A stretch of DNA of 64,000 bases from Pedobacter soli (GCF_900101435.1 NZ_FMZH01000009.1:185342-249341), one strand, 5' to 3'; positions 1-8,642 are shown, numbered from the stretch's first letter. Numbers and translations: made by a program. Notes: generated from the sequence alone by a model not told the origin.

Positions 1-2
1 CC

Positions 3-596
3 GGTAACATTGCTTTTAAAGGATTAGCCCAAAAAGTGGTAGCGCATCAAAACTCGCTGGTTAACCAGAAAAGGGCAGCTGATAAAGCCAATAATCTCGA
101 TAAACAATTATTGCCCGATACTACTTTTGGTACAGGCTGGAAAGCCAAAATAGGCGATGAGCGAATCAGTGCTTATTATTATGGCTCCGGCCATACTAAT
201 GGCGATGCCGTTTATCATTTCGAAAACTCGAATATTGTGCATGTTGGCGATTTAGTTTTTAACCGGAGGTTCCCATACATTGATCGCGAAAACGGTGCAC
301 ATATTGGCAACTGGATTACTGCTTTGGATAAAATTACCAGTCAGTTTGATAATGATACCCTGTTTATCTGGGGGCATAGCTTAGACCCGGAAAAAGTAAC
401 CGGCAATAAGGCCGATGTAAAGGCTTATCAAAATTACCTGCAAAGTTTATTAACCTTTGTTGGTGCCGAAATTAAAAGCGGTAAAAGTAAAGATGAGATC
501 TTAAAAGCCACAACAATTCCAGGTGCACCCGAATGGCAAGGCGATGGCATACAAAGGAGTTTAACTGCTGCTTATGATGAATTGAAGGGCGTTTAG
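3..596 (+). CDS. MBL-fold metallo-hydrolase, C-terminal part (5' end outside window)
   Basis: The reading frame is open from base 3, so the gene begins upstream of the window; the GTG at 36 is internal, not a start. What is visible is the C-terminal half of a metallo-beta-lactamase-fold hydrolase. The stretch GSGHTNGDAVYHF has the pattern of the third metal-binding histidine, HVGDLVFNRRFPYID carries the bridging aspartate, and WGHSLDP the last histidine. The N-terminal HxHxDH motif lies outside the window. The tail (about 60 residues after WGH) is helical and charged. In Bacteroidota such proteins are commonly secreted hydrolases; the substrate cannot be told. The gene ends at a TAG and is followed by a dispersed repeat and the cyd promoter. 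The family call is fairly sure, the specific function is not. Confidence 0.8.
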   Translation, partial: GNIAFKGLAQKVVAHQNSLVNQKRAADKANNLDKQLLPDTTFGTGWKAKIGDERISAYYYGSGHTNGDAVYHFENSNIVHVGDLVFNRRFPYIDRENGAHIGNWITALDKITSQFDNDTLFIWGHSLDPEKVTGNKADVKAYQNYLQSLLTFVGAEIKSGKSKDEILKATTIPGAPEWQGDGIQRSLTAAYDELKGV

Positions 597-611
597 CCTC
601 CTTGTACGAAT

Positions 612-650
612 CGTCATTTCGAGCGAAGTGCAACGAAGTCGAGAAATCTG
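612..650. repeat. Dispersed CGTCATTTCGA repeat, half copy
   Basis: Starts CGTCATTTCGAGCGAAG and ends GAGAAATCTG. The same ends recur at 27314-27345, 41800-41853 (reverse) and 42032-42132 (complete, with both inverted ends). This looks like one arm of a small palindromic element. Confidence 0.7.
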
Positions 651-803
651 ATTAAAGACGTTTCATTCACTTCGCTCCATGTAAAAATCCGATTTTTTTA
701 TAATTAATCAGTATTTGATAATTTCGATCATATAACACCTCCAAATCTATTTTCAATTTATAAACATTCTATATTTAAAATAATTCTAAACAAGGCTTGC
801 TAA

Positions 804-837
804 TCTGACCTAACTATACCCTTATCTGCTATATTTG
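804..837 (+). promoter_or_regulatory. Promoter of cydA (Bacteroidota type)
   Basis: TATATTTG at 830-837 is a perfect match to the TAnnTTTG -7 box used by the Bacteroidota primary sigma factor. A weak -33 candidate (TCTG, 804-807) lies 22 bases upstream. Transcription would start near 843, giving a leader of about 20 bases before the ATG at 863. Confidence 0.6.
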
Positions 838-862
838 TGTTACACAAAATCGAACATCAGAT

Positions 863-2182
863 ATGGATGATTTTATCGCAGCCCGCTCCCAAATGGCCCT
901 GTCTCTGGGCTTTCACATTATTTTTTCGTGCATCGGTATGGTGATGCCATTTTTTATGGCAGTATCGCACTACAAATGGTTAAAAACAAATAATGAGGTG
1001 TATAAAAACCTCACCAAAGCCTGGAGCAAAGGTGTAGCCATCTTTTTTGCCACTGGTGCGGTTTCGGGCACCATGCTCTCTTTTGAGCTGGGATTGCTCT
1101 GGCCTAAATTTATGGATCATGCCGGACCAATTTTCGGGATGCCTTTTTCGTTAGAAGGAACTGCGTTTTTTATCGAGGCCATTGCTTTAGGCTTTTTCTT
1201 ATACGGCTGGAATAAGCTGAATAAGTGGTTCCATTGGTTTACTGGTATGGTGGTTGGGGTTAGCGGATTGGCTTCAGGGATCCTGGTGGTGGCTGCAAAT
1301 GCCTGGATGAATAGTCCGGCAGGTTTCGATTTTGCCAATGGCCAGTATTTAAATATTGATCCCATCCAGGCCATGTTTAATAAAGCCTGGTTTTCGCAGG
1401 CACTGCACATGTGTTTGGCCGCATTTACAGCCACAGGCTTTGCGGTAGCGGGCGTGCATGCGTTAATGATATTACGTGACAGGAATCGTGAGTTTCATTT
1501 AAAAGCCTTTAAAATTGCAGCAGTTTTTGCCTGCATTGGTGCTTTGCTGCAACCTTTAAGCGGCGATATTTCTGCTAAGGATGTTGCTAGAAGGCAGCCG
1601 GCCAAACTTGCCGCCATGGAAGCGCTTTATAAAACTGAAAAACCTGCGCCACTGCTAATTGGTGGCATTGTGAACGAGCAGGATAAAACGATTAGTGGTG
1701 CAATCAAAATTCCCGGGGCATTAAGTTTCCTGGCCCATGGCGATTTCGGTGCTGAGGTGAAAGGTTTAGACCAGATTCCGGAAAATGAACATCCGCCAGT
1801 AGCAGTAACACATTACGCTTTTCAAATTATGGTAGGGATTGGTACTTTGCTCATGCTGATTGCACTGGTGTACTTTTTTAATCTGATTAAAAGGAAACCG
1901 TTATTAGAACAACCCTGGTTGCTAAAACTTTTCGTAATGGCCATACCGCTGGGTTACGTTGCATTAGAGGCCGGTTGGGTAGTTACAGAGGTTGGACGCC
2001 AACCCTGGATCATTTATGGCATTATGCGCACCAAAGATGCCGTTACACCGATGCCTGGTATTGCATATTCCTTTTACATTTTCTCGGCTATTTATTTTTC
2101 GCTGAGCATTATTGTAACCTTTTTACTTTACCGGCAGATTAAAATGGTGCCTGTATTGTATGCTAAAACCGAATCAAAATAA
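863..2182 (+). CDS. cydA: Cytochrome bd ubiquinol oxidase subunit I
   Basis: Subunit I of the bd-type terminal oxidase, which oxidises quinol and reduces oxygen to water without proton pumping, in the inner membrane. The 439 residues are nearly all membrane helices. Family marks are visible: the N-terminal SQMALSLGFH with the haem-ligand histidine near residue 18; the quinol-binding (Q-loop) stretch GDISAKDVARRQPAKLAAME; and the hallmark GRQPWIIYG in the C-terminal third. The Q-loop insert is short, as in the non-enterobacterial CydA branch. The start at 863 sits about 25 bases after a perfect -7 box. cydB follows on the same strand after 345 bases of hairpin repeats, so the two are probably co-transcribed through the repeats. 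High affinity for oxygen suggests microaerobic use; regulation is not visible. Confidence 0.97.
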   Translation: MDDFIAARSQMALSLGFHIIFSCIGMVMPFFMAVSHYKWLKTNNEVYKNLTKAWSKGVAIFFATGAVSGTMLSFELGLLWPKFMDHAGPIFGMPFSLEGTAFFIEAIALGFFLYGWNKLNKWFHWFTGMVVGVSGLASGILVVAANAWMNSPAGFDFANGQYLNIDPIQAMFNKAWFSQALHMCLAAFTATGFAVAGVHALMILRDRNREFHLKAFKIAAVFACIGALLQPLSGDISAKDVARRQPAKLAAMEALYKTEKPAPLLIGGIVNEQDKTISGAIKIPGALSFLAHGDFGAEVKGLDQIPENEHPPVAVTHYAFQIMVGIGTLLMLIALVYFFNLIKRKPLLEQPWLLKLFVMAIPLGYVALEAGWVVTEVGRQPWIIYGIMRTKDAVTPMPGIAYSFYIFSAIYFSLSIIVTFLLYRQIKMVPVLYAKTESK

Positions 2183-2183
2183 A

Positions 2184-2520
2184 TTAACCACAGATAAAAA
2201 AGATGAACACAGATAAAAATATAAAACCCGGTGGTTTAAAATCTGTGTTAATCTGTGCGCATCTGTGGCAAAGAAATAAATTAACCACAGATGAATAGGA
2301 TAGACACAGATAAAAATTTTTGGACATGTTGATCAACAGCTTTAAAAATCTGTGTTAATCTGTGTCCATCTGTGACAAAGAAATAAATTAACCACAGATG
2401 AATAGGATAGACACAGATAAAAATTTTTGGGCATGTTGCTCAACAACTTTAATAATCCGTGTTAATCTGTGCCCATCTGTGGCAAAAAAATAAATTAACC
2501 CTGTGTAATCTGTGGCAAAA
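2184..2520. repeat. Array of hairpin repeats between cydA and cydB
   Basis: Three units of about 97-107 bases begin TTAACCACAGAT (near 2184, 2281 and 2388), and a short fourth remnant runs 2493-2520. Each unit starts TTAACCACAGATnnn and ends ATCTGTGnCAAAnAAATAAA, so its ends are inverted and can fold into a long hairpin. Units two and three are nearly identical (109 bases, differing at a few sites). No gene is seen here. Confidence 0.85.
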
Positions 2521-2527
2521 AAAATAG

Positions 2528-3535
2528 ATGATGAAAGACGTTGTAATTACCTTTTTATGCATAGCCATTCTGCTCTACTTTTTATTGGGGGGAGCCGATT
2601 TTGGTGCAGGAATTATCGAACTGTTTACTTCGACCAAGAACCGAAGTAAAACCCGTAAAACCATGTATCAGGCCATTGGTCCGGTTTGGGAAGCCAACCA
2701 CATGTGGCTCATTATTGCCATTGTAATCCTTTTTGTAGGCTTCCCGTTTATTTATACCACCATGTCGGTTTACCTGCATATTCCGCTGGCCATTATGTTA
2801 ATTGGTATTATTGCACGTGGTACAGCATTTGTTTTTCGCCATTACGATGCTGTTAAAGACGATATGCAATGGTTGTACAACCGCATTTTCAGGTATTCCA
2901 GCTTCGTTACTGCTTTGTTTCTGGGGATTATAGCCGGAAGTCTGATTTCTGGACATATTGATACACAGGCAACAGATTTTTATACTGCCTATATCTCAGG
3001 CTGGCTAAACTGGTTTTCTATTGCTGTGGGCTTATTTACGGTAGCGCTCTGCGGTTTCTTAGCAGCCATCTACCTCATTGGTGAAACAAAAGAAGCACAC
3101 GATAAGAAACGCTTTATTAAAAAAGCCGAAGTAATGAACGTAGCAGCAGTTGTTTTTGGCGCCATGGTATTTATTGCTGCGCAAAGAGATAAGATTCCGT
3201 TAATCGATTGGGTTTTTAAAAGCAGTGTTGGCTTATGGGCCATTGTTCTGGCCAGTTTATCACTTGTACTGTTGTGGTACCTGTTGATTAAAGGTAAAAC
3301 CAAGGTATTACGCATTTTGGCGGGCTTCCAGGTAACGATGATCCTCCTGGCGATTAGTTATGCCCACTTTCCGAATTTTATCCGTTTAAAAAGCGGAGAT
3401 GCCATTTCACTTTTAACAACTGTTGGGCCTGAAAAAACCATTTATAGTTTAGGTTTGGCACTTTTACTGGGCAGTGTGCTTATTTTACCTTTTTTAGGGT
3501 ACTTGTTTTATAAGTTTCAGAAGAAAGAAGAGTAG
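2528..3535 (+). CDS. cydB: Cytochrome bd ubiquinol oxidase subunit II
   Basis: Partner of CydA in the bd oxidase of the inner membrane. The 335-residue protein has about nine membrane helices. The family signature GGADFGAGI lies near residue 21, followed by GPVWEANHMWLI near residue 51, both typical of CydB and absent from CydA. Length matches the family. Two ATGs stand in tandem (2528 and 2531); either may be used. The gene lies directly behind the hairpin-repeat array, which therefore forms its untranslated leader if transcription comes from the cydA promoter. A terminator hairpin follows at 3621-3642. No cydX-like small ORF or cydDC transporter is seen in the window. Confidence 0.96.
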   Translation: MMKDVVITFLCIAILLYFLLGGADFGAGIIELFTSTKNRSKTRKTMYQAIGPVWEANHMWLIIAIVILFVGFPFIYTTMSVYLHIPLAIMLIGIIARGTAFVFRHYDAVKDDMQWLYNRIFRYSSFVTALFLGIIAGSLISGHIDTQATDFYTAYISGWLNWFSIAVGLFTVALCGFLAAIYLIGETKEAHDKKRFIKKAEVMNVAAVVFGAMVFIAAQRDKIPLIDWVFKSSVGLWAIVLASLSLVLLWYLLIKGKTKVLRILAGFQVTMILLAISYAHFPNFIRLKSGDAISLLTTVGPEKTIYSLGLALLLGSVLILPFLGYLFYKFQKKEE

Positions 3536-3542
3536 AGATTTT

Positions 3543-3604
3543 GTCATGCTGAGGCACGAAGCATCTGCAACCGATGAAACAGATGCTTCGTGCCTCAGCA
3601 TGAC
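3543..3604. repeat. Perfect 25-bp inverted repeat, GTCATGCTGAGG family
   Basis: Arms 3543-3567 and 3580-3604 are exact reverse complements with a 12-base loop. A second copy with one arm mismatch lies at 27846-27907, loop nearly identical. It lies between cydB and the convergent peptidase gene. Confidence 0.9.
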
Positions 3605-3620
3605 AGTATTTAATAAAAAA

Positions 3621-3642
3621 GAGCATCTGTTTCCAAATGCTC
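3621..3642. terminator. Bidirectional terminator between cydB and the M28 peptidase gene
   Basis: GAGCAT and ATGCTC pair across a 10-base loop, with an A run on the left and T-rich bases on the right. It serves two convergent genes. Confidence 0.55.
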
Positions 3643-3667
3643 CTTTAAAATCTATTTAACTGATCGA

Positions 3668-5215
3668 TTACAAACCGCCTTTCCGGTTCGATTTAGTTGG
3701 CACCGGCCATGCGGCTGGTTTGCCCGTACGTTCGTTTACCGGTAAATCGGTAGCTTTTTCGTTTGAGGTTCTTTCCGGATCTTCGCACGCCATATACACC
3801 ATAATGGCAGCTAAAATTACGTTGCTTCTAATCTCGTCGAAAACCAATTTATCGTAACTATCGCGATTGGTATGCCAGGTATAAGTGCCGTAATCCCAGC
3901 TGGTAGAGCTTAGCGAATAACCTAAAGCACCAGCAGCTACAAAAGATGCAAAATCAGATCCTCCGGCACCTGGCATTCCAGGGAAACTGGTTTTAATCTG
4001 ATTTTTAATAGTGTCTGGTACAGCAGCTAACCAGCGGGTAATGTAATCTTTCGATTTGGCAAAACCTTGTCCGCCAATGTTAACCACGCGGCCTGTACCA
4101 TTATCCTGGTTAAATAAAGCCTGTAGGTTATTTACAATTTCAGGATGATCTTCTACAAAAGCCCTCGATCCGTTTAAGCCCTGCTCTTCGCTACCCCAAT
4201 GACCTACAAGAATGGTGCGCTTAGGATTAGGATAAAATTTCTTTAAAATACGCATGGCTTCCATCATTAAAATGGTGCCTGATCCATTATCAGTTGCGCC
4301 ACTTGCGCCATCCCACGAATCGAAGTGCGCCGAAAGCATAACATATTCGTTCGGCTTTTGCTTACTTTTTAGCTCAGCAATGGTGTTAAAGGTTGGTACA
4401 GCACCTAGTTTTTTAGATTCCGATTCGATTTTAAGCATTGGTTTGTTGCCATTTAGCGCTAAACGGTAAACCAGACCATAATCTTCTACCGATAAATCTA
4501 AAGTAGGTACTTTAGTAGTGTTGGCACCGAAAATTTTATCAACCCCAAAACCTTGCGACCAGTTGTTGATGATAACAGCAACTGCTCCTGCATTTTCTAA
4601 AGCTACAGGTAAGGTTTTAGCGTTATAACCTGTTTTGGCTATGCCGGCAGCAAATGCTTTAGCCGCATCGGCCTTTTGTTTTTTAAACTTTTCGAATAAA
4701 TCTTTCGTAGCAAATTCTTCCCAGTTTTTTTCTGGCCTGCCCGAAAGCTGGTTCATAGAAATTAATACAATTTTGCCGTTTACGTTGGGTAACCATTTCT
4801 GGAAAGCTACCGAATCGGTAATTTCGGGCAGGATAATGGCTTCGGCATTGATGGCTTTGCCGTTGGTTGAGGGGCTCCAGGCCAATTGTGTTCCCTCCAG
4901 GGTTCTCACGCGCGGACTTACCAGATCAATATGGGTAATGCCTCTTTCCCAGCCAGCCCATTCGCCCCATTTTTCGTTTTTGGCCGAAATGCCCCAGTCG
5001 CTATATTTTTTTACTGCCCAGTCGTTAGCTTGTTTCATTTGTGGCGAACCTACCAAACGCGGACCTACCACATCCAATAATTCGTGCGCAAGTTTTTCCA
5101 GCTGCGAGTTTTCGTTTACTTCTTTAACAATATTGTCGATTACTTTTTTGTCTTGTGCAAAAACACTGACCGAAGCGCATAGCAATAGCGCAGAAAAGAG
5201 TAGTTTTTTATTCAT
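3668..5215 (-). CDS. Secreted M28 family zinc aminopeptidase with PA domain
   Basis: Extracellular or periplasmic peptidase of 515 residues. A signal peptide is clear (MNKKLLFSALLLCASVSVFAQ). Residues about 30-290 hold a cap and protease-associated insert; the M28 catalytic domain follows. The zinc-site pattern is intact: LSAHFDSWDGASGATDNGSG gives the His and bridging Asp, HWGSEEQGLNGSR the two glutamates, GGSDFASF a further Asp and WHTNRDSYDKL the last His. The closest known group is plasma glutamate carboxypeptidase-like M28 enzymes, which release amino acids or cleave dipeptides. It is transcribed toward cydB and separated from the next minus-strand gene by 211 bases in which nothing else is seen. 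Substrate is unknown. Confidence 0.9.
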   Translation of the reverse strand: MNKKLLFSALLLCASVSVFAQDKKVIDNIVKEVNENSQLEKLAHELLDVVGPRLVGSPQMKQANDWAVKKYSDWGISAKNEKWGEWAGWERGITHIDLVSPRVRTLEGTQLAWSPSTNGKAINAEAIILPEITDSVAFQKWLPNVNGKIVLISMNQLSGRPEKNWEEFATKDLFEKFKKQKADAAKAFAAGIAKTGYNAKTLPVALENAGAVAVIINNWSQGFGVDKIFGANTTKVPTLDLSVEDYGLVYRLALNGNKPMLKIESESKKLGAVPTFNTIAELKSKQKPNEYVMLSAHFDSWDGASGATDNGSGTILMMEAMRILKKFYPNPKRTILVGHWGSEEQGLNGSRAFVEDHPEIVNNLQALFNQDNGTGRVVNIGGQGFAKSKDYITRWLAAVPDTIKNQIKTSFPGMPGAGGSDFASFVAAGALGYSLSSTSWDYGTYTWHTNRDSYDKLVFDEIRSNVILAAIMVYMACEDPERTSNEKATDLPVNERTGKPAAWPVPTKSNRKGGL

Positions 5216-5426
5216 AATAAGTTTTAGTTAATGGATAAACGAATTTATGAAATAAGGGCAGGATTTGGGGATGTTAATGGAAATGTTGCAGTAAATAGGA
5301 TCGTCATCGCCGTGGCAATCTTTTCCGCTTGGTTTGTTAGCGCTTAGGCAAAGGATATATAATTGAGATATGGACTGAGGTTGGTGAGCCACCAACCTTA
5401 GGATAAACATCTGACCTCACGACTAA

Positions 5427-5891
5427 CTAAAAGCTTTTCTTTTGTACCTTATCATGAAAAGGCAAATATTCTGATAGCGCTGCAGAGCCATACCAGTTGT
5501 AAAGTTCGGGTTCGAGTACTTTCGCTTTAATTGCCGGATCGTTTTCTAACAATTGTTTAGCCTCATCCATCGATTTGGTGTTTAAAATAAAAATACCGCG
5601 GTAATTTTTGTCGTTTTTGCCCATAGGTCCGGCAACTACCAGTTTATTTAGGGCTACCATTTTATCCATGTTGGCCATGTGCCCGGCAAAAAGACTGTCG
5701 GTTTTAGCTTTGGTTTCGGTTGTATTGGTGCCCGATTTCAGGATTACCATAATGTACATTTTCATGCCATAATCGTCGGCACCGAGTTTTTTTGCCAGCG
5801 CTTCATCATAAGGCACTTTGGCTTTTTTATCTTGTGCGGCCACAGCCAGCGTAGCTGCGCTAAGGCAAATGGCGAGTAAGAGTTTTTTCAT
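5427..5891 (-). CDS. Exported YCII-related domain protein
   Basis: Small 154-residue protein with a signal peptide (MKKLLLAICLSAATLAVAAQ). Residues about 45-135 resemble the YCII fold: a ferredoxin-like domain with MYIMVILKSG, then a histidine (GHMANMDKMV), KLVVAGPMGKND and a GIFILNTKSMDEAKQLLEND stretch. YciI-type proteins are small possible enzymes of uncertain function; the secreted subgroup is common in Bacteroidota and uncharacterised. Same strand as the M28 peptidase 211 bases downstream, but co-transcription is not evident. The 326 bases upstream contain two dispersed repeats. Confidence 0.75.
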   Translation of the reverse strand: MKKLLLAICLSAATLAVAAQDKKAKVPYDEALAKKLGADDYGMKMYIMVILKSGTNTTETKAKTDSLFAGHMANMDKMVALNKLVVAGPMGKNDKNYRGIFILNTKSMDEAKQLLENDPAIKAKVLEPELYNWYGSAALSEYLPFHDKVQKKSF

Positions 5892-6023
5892 GTTGTTGTG
5901 GTTTGGTTAGTTTAAAAATAAGAAAAATTATGATATTCCCCTCCTTTGGAGGGAGAGCGTAGGGGGTGGTGGTTTAATGCCTATTGCAGGAACTACCTTT
6001 TCAAATTTACCGCAGGCTACTGT

Positions 6024-6130
6024 AAAATAAACCTGATCCGATAGCTATCGGATGCCGTGAACATGGAGTGTAGCGTAATAAAGCGAAAAGCAGGACTGAA
6101 GTCACCGAAGTACTTCAAACCCTGCTTTTC
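6024..6130. repeat. Dispersed repeat with an internal 18-bp palindrome (copy A)
   Basis: Shares AAATAAACCTGAT, CATGGAG-GTAGCG, AGCAGGACT and CTGCTTTTC in the same order with 13049-13139. Bases 6036-6053 form a perfect palindrome around CCGATAGCTATCGG. AAAAGCAGG and CCTGCTTTT at the end pair as a hairpin. Confidence 0.75.
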
Positions 6131-6137
6131 TTATTAT

Positions 6138-6202
6138 AGTTTATTTGTTCATTAGTCATTTGTTGATTAGTTTATTTGTACTAATGAACTAATGACCAAT
6201 GA
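6138..6202. repeat. Word-like repeat of TTGGTCATT / ACTAATGA units
   Basis: A run of near-repeats of the words TTTATTTGT, CATTAGTCATTTG and ACTAATGA, with an inverted half. The same words occur at 11511-11558, 17391-17422 and 17922-17953. Confidence 0.65.
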
Positions 6203-6217
6203 GCTACTTAACCAATT

Positions 6218-7063
6218 TTAATTGTTCATCATTTTAATAAAAGCGCCTAATTTAGCTTTCATGGCTCTTCTATCTACAATGAAATCGAGGAAACCGTGCT
6301 CCAGAACGAATTCTGAAGTTTGGAAACCTTTAGGTAAATCTTTTTTAATGGTTTCTTTAATTACCCTTGGGCCTGCAAAACCGATTAACGAGCCTGGTTC
6401 GGCAATGTTAATATCGCCCAACATGGCATAAGAAGCGGTAACACCACCAGTTGTTGGATCGGTTAATAAAGAAATGTAAGGAACTTTAGCCTGACCTAAC
6501 AAGGCCAGTTTAGCCGATGTTTTAGCCATTTGCATCAGTGAAAATGCAGCCTCCATCATCCGTGCACCACCTGATTTAGAAATCATGAGGAAAGGCACTT
6601 TGTGTTTGATGCTGTAATCGATAGAACGGGCAATTTTTTCGCCTACTACCGAGCCCATTGAACCGCCGATGAATGCAAAATCCATACAGGCGATAACGAT
6701 ATCCTGACCTTCTATTTTACCAACACCAGCGCGGATGGCATCTTTTAAGCCGGTTTTAGCTTGGCTTTCTTTAATTCTATCGGTGTAAGGTTTATTGTCG
6801 TTAAATTTTAAAGGGTCGCCTGATGTTAGGTCAGGGAACAGCTCTTTAAACTCGTTATCATCAAATAAAACCTCGAAATATTCTTTTGAGCCTACTCTCA
6901 GGTGGTAATCGCAGTAGTGGCAAACGTATTTGTTTTCCTGAAGTTCTGCCTGATGTAGCGGTTTTTTACAATTTGGACATTTATTCCACAAACCATCCGG
7001 TGCTTCTTTTTTCTCTTCGGTTGTGGTAATGATACCTTTTTTTTCTCTCTTAAACCAAGCCAT
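6218..7063 (-). CDS. accD: Acetyl-CoA carboxylase carboxyltransferase subunit beta
   Basis: Beta subunit of the carboxyltransferase, which with AccA moves the carboxyl group from biotin to acetyl-CoA to give malonyl-CoA, the first step of fatty acid synthesis, in the cytoplasm. The frame extends up to 7120, but homologs begin MAWFKR, so the ATG at 7063 (281 residues) is chosen. An N-terminal four-cysteine zinc ribbon is visible (C29, C32, C48, C51). The crotonase-like core follows, with GGARMMEAAFSLMQMAK and LTDPTTGGVTASYAMLGD, both characteristic of AccD, and GFAGPRVIKETI near the end. accA is not in the window, as is usual outside operonic lineages. The 338 bases upstream separate it from the divergent aldolase gene. 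Confidence 0.95.
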   Translation of the reverse strand: MAWFKREKKGIITTTEEKKEAPDGLWNKCPNCKKPLHQAELQENKYVCHYCDYHLRVGSKEYFEVLFDDNEFKELFPDLTSGDPLKFNDNKPYTDRIKESQAKTGLKDAIRAGVGKIEGQDIVIACMDFAFIGGSMGSVVGEKIARSIDYSIKHKVPFLMISKSGGARMMEAAFSLMQMAKTSAKLALLGQAKVPYISLLTDPTTGGVTASYAMLGDINIAEPGSLIGFAGPRVIKETIKKDLPKGFQTSEFVLEHGFLDFIVDRRAMKAKLGAFIKMMNN

Positions 7064-7407
7064 ATAATTTTTTGAAGAATTGGATTGCAAAGAAACGAAA
7101 AATATCATCAACTTTATCAATTACCCATAAGCAAATTCCAATAAGCCGATCAATTTTATCAAATTAATTAGCGGTACACCTAATGGGAATAAAGCTTTTA
7201 AGCTCACGAAACAGCTCTGATGGGTTGCGATAAAGCATTCTTAACATTTTATCTGTCACTTTTATTTTAGCCTGGCGTTTGAAAATTGGATATTGAAATA
7301 TTGGTTATTTCTTTAAGTGTGTCTTTTTTACACTAAGGATAATGTGTTTTTTACACTAAACAGGCCTTATTTTGCTGTCAGGCAAATAATTCTGTTGCTA
7401 TAAAAGC

Positions 7408-7436
7408 TTGGAATGTTATTTTTTTTTATAACTTCG
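7408..7436 (+). promoter_or_regulatory. Probable promoter of the class II aldolase gene
   Basis: TAACTTCG (7429-7436) matches TAnnTTTG with one change; TTG at 7408-7410 stands 18 bases upstream as a -33 element. Leader of about 16-18 bases to the ATG at 7459. Confidence 0.4.
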
Positions 7437-7458
7437 GACTTAATAAAATTAACAAGAA

Positions 7459-8538
7459 ATGAGTTTAAAAGGCTACAAAGGCGTAATTTACGGAGATGCC
7501 GTTCAAGAATTGTTTGAGCAGGCTAAAAAACATCAGTTTGCTTTACCAGCAGTAAACGTTACCGGTACCAATACGGTAAATGCGGTAATGGAAACTGCGA
7601 AGGCAGTAAATTCGCCTGTTATGATTCAATTATCTAATGGAGGTGCACAGTTTTATGCTGGTAAATCTTTAGATAACGAGAAATTGCAGGCATGTATTTT
7701 AGGTGCTGTATCGGCAGCTAAACATGTACATTTATTGGCAGAGCATTATGGTGTTGCTGTGGTATTACATACCGACCATGCAGCTAAAAAATTATTGCCA
7801 TGGATTGATGGATTATTGGATCACGGTGAAAAATTCTTCGCTGAAACCGGAAAACCTTTGTTTTCATCTCACATGTTAGATTTATCGGAAGAGTCGATTG
7901 AAGAAAACATGGAAATTTCTGCTAAATATTTAGCACGCATGGCTAAAATGAACATGACTATCGAAATCGAGCTTGGTGTAACTGGTGGTGAGGAAGATGG
8001 TGTGGATAACAGCGATGTAGACAGCTCTAAATTATATACGCAACCAAGTGAAGTTGCTTATGCTTACGAAGAATTGAGCAAAGTTTCTCCGCGCTTTACT
8101 GTTGCTGCTGCTTTTGGTAACGTACACGGTGTTTATAAACCAGGTAACGTTAAATTGCAACCGGTAATTTTGAAAAACTCTCAGGATTTCATCAAAGAAA
8201 AATTCAGCTTAACTGCAGAGAAACCAATTAACTTCGTATTCCACGGTGGTTCTGGTTCATCTCAGGAAGAAATCAGAGAAGCCATTTCTTATGGCGCCAT
8301 TAAAATGAATATCGATACGGATATGCAATGGGCATTCTGGGAAGGTATTTTAGAATATTACAAAAAGAATGAAGCTTATTTACAAGGCCAGATTGGTAAC
8401 CCTGAAGGTGATGATAAGCCAAATAAAAAATATTACGATCCACGTGTATGGTTACGTAAGGCTGAAGAAGCTTTCGTTAAGCGCTTAACTGTTGCTTTCG
8501 AAGACTTAAACTGCATTAACGTTAACGATAAACTTTAA
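7459..8538 (+). CDS. fbaA: Class II fructose-bisphosphate aldolase
   Basis: Zinc-dependent aldolase that interconverts fructose 1,6-bisphosphate with dihydroxyacetone phosphate and glyceraldehyde 3-phosphate, in glycolysis and gluconeogenesis. Length 359 is that of the E. coli FbaA type. The zinc and catalytic motif HTDHAAKK has D106 and H107; the second zinc region is IEIELGVTGGEEDGVD, and the phosphate-binding loop is VFHGGSGSSQEEI with KMNIDTDMQWAFW after it. The protein is complete and its codons look like a highly expressed gene (few rare codons). A strong terminator follows at 8608-8642, preceded by a short GTTGCAACATTGCAAC repeat (about 8560-8588), so it is most likely monocistronic. 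Confidence 0.97.
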   Translation: MSLKGYKGVIYGDAVQELFEQAKKHQFALPAVNVTGTNTVNAVMETAKAVNSPVMIQLSNGGAQFYAGKSLDNEKLQACILGAVSAAKHVHLLAEHYGVAVVLHTDHAAKKLLPWIDGLLDHGEKFFAETGKPLFSSHMLDLSEESIEENMEISAKYLARMAKMNMTIEIELGVTGGEEDGVDNSDVDSSKLYTQPSEVAYAYEELSKVSPRFTVAAAFGNVHGVYKPGNVKLQPVILKNSQDFIKEKFSLTAEKPINFVFHGGSGSSQEEIREAISYGAIKMNIDTDMQWAFWEGILEYYKKNEAYLQGQIGNPEGDDKPNKKYYDPRVWLRKAEEAFVKRLTVAFEDLNCINVNDKL

Positions 8539-8607
8539 TTTAGGTTAAAATGTTTTAACGTTGGAACGTTGCAACATTGCAACATTAAAACCTTTTTAGC
8601 AACAAGG

Positions 8608-8642
8608 AAAGCGCCATAGGTATAAAAACTTATGGCGCTTTT
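8608..8642 (+). terminator. Terminator of the aldolase gene
   Basis: AAAGCGCCATA (8608-8618) pairs with TATGGCGCTTT (8631-8641) over a 12-base loop, followed by TTGTTTGTTTT. Strong rho-independent shape. Confidence 0.85.

Noticed and set aside
5228..5410. 60-codon minus-strand frame between the M28 and YCII genes
   Set aside because: No motif, no promoter, amino-acid content typical of non-coding DNA.
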